64,000 nt of DNA from Ariolimax columbianus (lineage: Eukaryota; Mollusca; Gastropoda; Stylommatophora; Arionidae), in assembly GCA_036924085.1 (NCBI GenBank), contig JAVGWX010000004.1, positions 11,535,916 to 11,599,915 of the forward strand, in the 5' to 3' direction. Below are positions 61,346 to 64,000 of the stretch, piece after piece; the stretch's first letter is position 1; each line of letters opens with the position of its first letter. Made by a program: the position numbers and the translations under genes. Under the pieces are notes generated by a model. It saw only the letters and a program-made list of their open reading frames with translations. It was not told the origin of the DNA and made no database searches.

Positions 61346-61375
61346 AGAAAAAGAAGAAGAAGAAAAACCTGCACA
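59215..61375 (+). mobile_element. RNase H-bearing LINE (family N), copy 4, best-preserved reverse transcriptase
   Basis: An open frame of 430 codons (59,219-60,511) starts within the fingers (FRQHRSTEDQITLIAKEIED) and holds AIWVDLEKVFDKVW (motif A), LEQGVLQGGVLSPTLFLVNI, FADDLAMWTSEKN (YADD position), NEEKTTCTIFSISNKPQNTK, YLRVTFDLRMTW and LYTGRVRPVLEYGIAAW. One stop (60,509) separates it from RNase H (THAYTDGSVTN, NFRAEAEALKVA, LFTDALAVV, QWVPSHCNIQGNEEADRQAK). A frameshift at ~60,765 and a stop near 60,990 break that domain. It ends with the C-x-C..H..C knuckle and a 60-base GAAGAAGAAG tail. The 5' part is missing. Confidence 0.85.
61306..61370 (+). repeat. GAA-rich tail of LINE copy 4
   Basis: ACGAAGAAGAAGAGGAAGAA and further GAA units directly follow the LINE stop codon, as in the other N copies. 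Confidence 0.9.
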
Positions 61376-61439
61376 ACGGCACAAAAAATGTGATAGGAAA
61401 ATATAAGCAAGTAAATGGATTTATTGAGGATGAGTTTTA

Positions 61440-61550
61440 TAATTTAACTGAACTTAATTTAACTTAACTTAACTTAACGTTTTTATACTGGTTAAGAAGA
61501 GTGCAGCGTATTTATACAGAGTATGTATACTTGTACAACTGGTTTCTTGC
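61440..61550 (-). mobile_element. CR1-like LINE 3' end, copy c
   Basis: AACTTAACTTAACTTAACG then TTTTTATACTGGTTAAGAAG and TACAACTGGTTTC is the inverted AAGTT-tailed CR1-like terminus. About 100 bases only. Confidence 0.75.
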
Positions 61551-61552
61551 AG

Positions 61553-61665
61553 GGTGGTTTTTACCAATGTGCGAGTCCATCTAAAACGACTTGAGCTAAA
61601 AAAATCCTGCAGCCAGTTAGGCGTCATCTATAACTGCTCTTAAAAAACCATCCGGGGAAAGTACA
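61553..61665 (+). repeat. Dispersed repeat G, 3' part, copy 3
   Basis: AATGTGCGAGTCCATCTAAA, GCAGCCAGTTAGGCGTC and AAAAACCATCC match 37,300-37,400 in order. Confidence 0.55.
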
Positions 61666-61854
61666 AATAACTTGGGTAGATTTTTTTATTTGAATTTTGT
61701 CTGGGCAGCGACCGTTAAGCCGTTAATTTGATTAGCAACTCGATATGAGCAAATAAAGAAATGGGTAAAACATTTTTATAAACTATTAAATAGGTCTGTT
61801 GCACAAGATCACTCAGACATTAAATCGGCGGTTTTGGGACTGCAGGTCAATTGT

Positions 61855-62240
61855 GTGAAGCAGACTTGAAAAGAAATCAAGAAAGTTATTCAACACCTGA
61901 GGGATGGTAAATCGACTGACCCAGATGGTATCTCAACAGAAGTAATCGAAGCATAATTCATACCAGTTAACATACACATTACTTTTCAAATTTTGGAATA
62001 AAGAAGAAATACGATCAGACTAGAAAGAATGTTATTTGGTCAAATTACCGAATAAGGGGGAACTGCAATAGTGCATACTGTTGTTATCGGTGCCTAGGAA
62101 AATATTAAACAGGTTCATATTATAAAAATTGAAAGGGGCCATAAATGAATAGTTGAAGGACGAGCAAGCGTGATGTGGACAAAACAGACACTGTATAGAT
62201 CAAATACCTACATTGTGGATATTGTTTTTGGTGAAGGCCT
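61855..62240 (+). mobile_element. RTE-like LINE fragment (start of reverse transcriptase)
   Basis: EIKKVIQHLRDGKSTDPDGI, STEVIEA (~61,880-61,950), then decayed KLPNKGELQ and a NYRGI-like region near 62,050. The remainder is unreadable; a repeat D fragment follows. Confidence 0.6.
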
Positions 62241-62261
62241 CTTGTTATGTTTATTTTATTG

Positions 62262-62420
62262 CGCGTCCTGAAAAGCACGTTAGGTGGCGAGTTGCAGTAG
62301 TTTTCCTCACTTTCCGAGTGTGCTGATGAATGTGAACCAGGGTCCTTCAGACAGCTCTGCTATGTTTGGTTTCCCTGCTCAGCATCAAATTAACTACTCG
62401 TAGCCTCGTCGAGCACAGCC
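62262..62420 (+). repeat. Repeat D, copy 5, partial (no module array)
   Basis: CCTGAAAAGCACGTTAGGTG, GAGTTGCAGTAGTTTTCCTC and CTTTCCGAGTGTGCTGATGA match the D body at 10,150 and (inverted) at 33,480-33,350. Confidence 0.6.
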
Positions 62421-62619
62421 AAGTCATTCCTAGTCTGAAAGCTTCCGGTGGGTATCGCACAACGTCAAAGTAGGAGTATATCGTGAAGGTTTACCCTAGC
62501 GACCTGTTCAGATCATCAGAACCCCCTCCAATCACCTTTCCATCCTCTTCCGGACTTTCTTTCCTCAGAAATTCGCCATGTCTTCGATGCAATCTGGAAA
62601 ATAACCAGGTGAAGATGCA

Positions 62620-62935
62620 CCAGTGCGGAGGAATTACATGCTTGCGGTTTACGATGGCAGCAGTGCGGAGGACCTTCAGGCTTGCGGTTTACGATGGCAT
62701 CACTTCGGAGGACCTTCAGGCTTGCGGTTTACGATGGCAGCAGTGATGAGGACCTTCAGGCTTGCGGTTTACAATGGCAGCAGTGATGAGGACCTTCAGG
62801 CTTGCAGTTTACAATGGCAGCAGTGATGAGGACCTTCAGGCTTGCGGTTTACGATGGCATCATTGCGGATGACCTACAGGCTTGCGGTTTACGATGGCAT
62901 CACTGATGAGGACCTACAGACTTGTGGTTCACCCC
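62620..62935 (+). repeat. 40-bp minisatellite, about 8 units
   Basis: GGCTTGCGGTTTACGATGGC, then AGCAGTG..GAGGACCTTCA, recurs every 40 bases (62641, 62681, ...). Adjacent units differ in AGCAG/ATCAC and GCGG/ATGA blocks. Confidence 0.95.
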
Positions 62936-62959
62936 TTTACTTAGCCTAACCCAACCTTT

Positions 62960-63478
62960 TACACATTATCTTCGTTCGGGAGGAACACCTACCGCTGAGC
63001 ATAAATCAAGGACGATACTCTTACACAAGAAGGGAGACAAAGAGGACCTCGGAAACTGTCAACAATTACTCTTCTCCCGGTCACTTACAAGCTGTTTACG
63101 AAATGCATCCTTGCCAGTGTCCGCACCACTCTCGATAACTCGCAACCAGTTGAACAAGCAGGCTTTCTGTGATCGCACAACACAATGGATCACATTTCAA
63201 CTTGCTGACGCCTTATTGAAGCAGCACAAGAGTTCCAGACACCCTTGATATTTACCTTCATCGACTACAAAAAAGCTTTCGATTCGATAAAACGCCATTT
63301 TGTCTGGAGTTTACTTTTGAAACAAAGTATCGATCCTGGTTTCATCATAATTGATGTCAACAGGTACACGAGCAGCACTACCACATGCCAACGTCAAATT
63401 GTGGTACCAGTACAGAAGGTGGTCTTACAAGGGGGTTCTTTCTCACCGAATCTCTTCTCCACATGTTTTTAATTATTC
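62960..63478 (+). mobile_element. RTE-clade LINE fragment (reverse transcriptase, motif A)
   Basis: SRTILLHKKGDKEDLGNC (~63,010), YKLFTKCILASVRTTLD (~63,090), QPVEQAGF, PLIFTFIDYKKAFDSIKRHF (motif A, ~63,245), QIVVPVQKVVLQGGSFSPNL and FSTCF (~63,395-63,470) follow the BovB/RTE pattern. It is cut off after SPNLFS by the inverted LINE that follows. Confidence 0.8.
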
Positions 63479-63486
63479 ATCAGCCG

Positions 63487-64000
63487 ATACTTCTTCTTCT
63501 TCTTCTGCGTACACAGTCAGACAGTAACCATTATTTTCTCGAAAAAAGCGGCGGTCATCCTGAGACTCTCGCCACTACCATAGAGCTTGTCTTGCAGTTC
63601 CACTGGCAATTGCCACATCTGCTCTCTCTGATCCTCGTATGTCGGGCAGTTCTGCAGCAGATGTTCAGTGGTCATTTTACCAGTACCGCACGGGCATTCG
63701 TCGGTACACCCTATCTTCAATTTGTTGAATAGGTGGTACCTCAGTCTGTTGTGGCCAGTGCGAAGTCTGAAGACAACGACCTGCTCTCTTCGGTTCAACT
63801 GGTAATAGGAATCGTTTTTGGTGTAACCAATATGTTCGGTTTCCCATTTGGTCATGTATCTGGCTTTGATAAGCCGTTTTGACTCTTCGTACGTCATACT
63901 GGTATCTGTTTGTGGTAGCCTTGCACCTTCTTTTGCCAGTCTGTCTGCCTCCTCGTTGCCTTGGATGTTGCAGTGTGACGGAACCCACTGTACCACTACC
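63487..64000 (-). mobile_element. RNase H-bearing LINE (family N), copy 5, C-terminus, runs off the right edge
   Basis: The open minus frame (63,517 to the edge) reads VVVQWVPSHCNIQGNEEADR, LAKEGARLPQTDTSMTYEES, RREQVVVFRLRTGHNRLRYH, KIGCTDECPCGTGKMTTEHL and ends FEKIMVTV. This stretch has no stop or frameshift, unlike copies 1-4. The GAA tail (CTT on plus) at 63,489-63,505 abuts the RTE-clade fragment, so the element inserted there. Confidence 0.85.

Overview
This window is eukaryotic, from an animal. It has spliced exons with GT..AG borders, four kinds of tRNA-headed SINE, many LINE fragments, a mariner relic and more than twenty tandem arrays. No prokaryotic feature is visible. The mix of RTE-like, CR1-like and RNase H-bearing LINEs, with elements that carry internal tandem repeats, suggests a lophotrochozoan, most likely a mollusc. 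That placement is inference; nothing here names the species.

I can support one host gene. It lies on the minus strand, and eight coding exons run from the ATG at 35,365 down to 687, where it leaves the left edge. Every exon junction keeps one open frame, giving about 251 residues from only 754 coding bases spread over 34.7 kb. The protein has a short polar N-terminal part, a block containing GYTL..., VTITDEFF, and then a coiled coil. From remembered family features I read it as a FLACC1 (ALS2CR12)-like flagellum-associated coiled-coil protein, at moderate confidence. A good RFX X-box lies at 44,785-44,798, just upstream of a possible non-coding first exon on the same strand.

Layout. 0.3-17 kb: introns with SINEs, degraded LINEs and minisatellites of 23, 73, 29/49, 27, 47, 38, 56, 59 and 32/26 bp. 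17.5-18.2 kb: a fold-back mariner. 18.2-22.3 kb: two inverted copies of a retroposon (called A here) on either side of two abutting arrays (30 bp, and 27/30 bp with a higher-order pattern). 24-31.6 kb: LINE fragments, including an RNase H-bearing LINE at 28.3-31.6 kb. 32.7-39.1 kb: CR1-like 3' ends, arrays of repeat D and the gene's first coding exon. 39.2-44.6 kb: a second, decayed RNase H LINE with a 26-bp array inside its RNase H, then an RTE-like LINE and SINEs. 47.3-53.2 kb: a CR1-like element holding an inverted CR1 copy and a SINE, abutting a better-preserved RNase H LINE. 53.4-64 kb: more LINE fragments, including the best-preserved RNase H LINE (59.2-61.3 kb), and a fourth copy running off the right edge on the minus strand.

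How the parts relate: all LINE copies I could read are broken by frameshifts, stops or truncation. Retroposon A and the RNase H LINE end in the same AACGAAGAAG-type tail, which suggests that the LINE mobilised A. Several arrays are clearly expansions of a short internal module of a dispersed element (retroposon A, repeat D, the RNase H LINE), not free-standing satellites. Boundaries given for LINE fragments are approximate, usually to within tens of bases.
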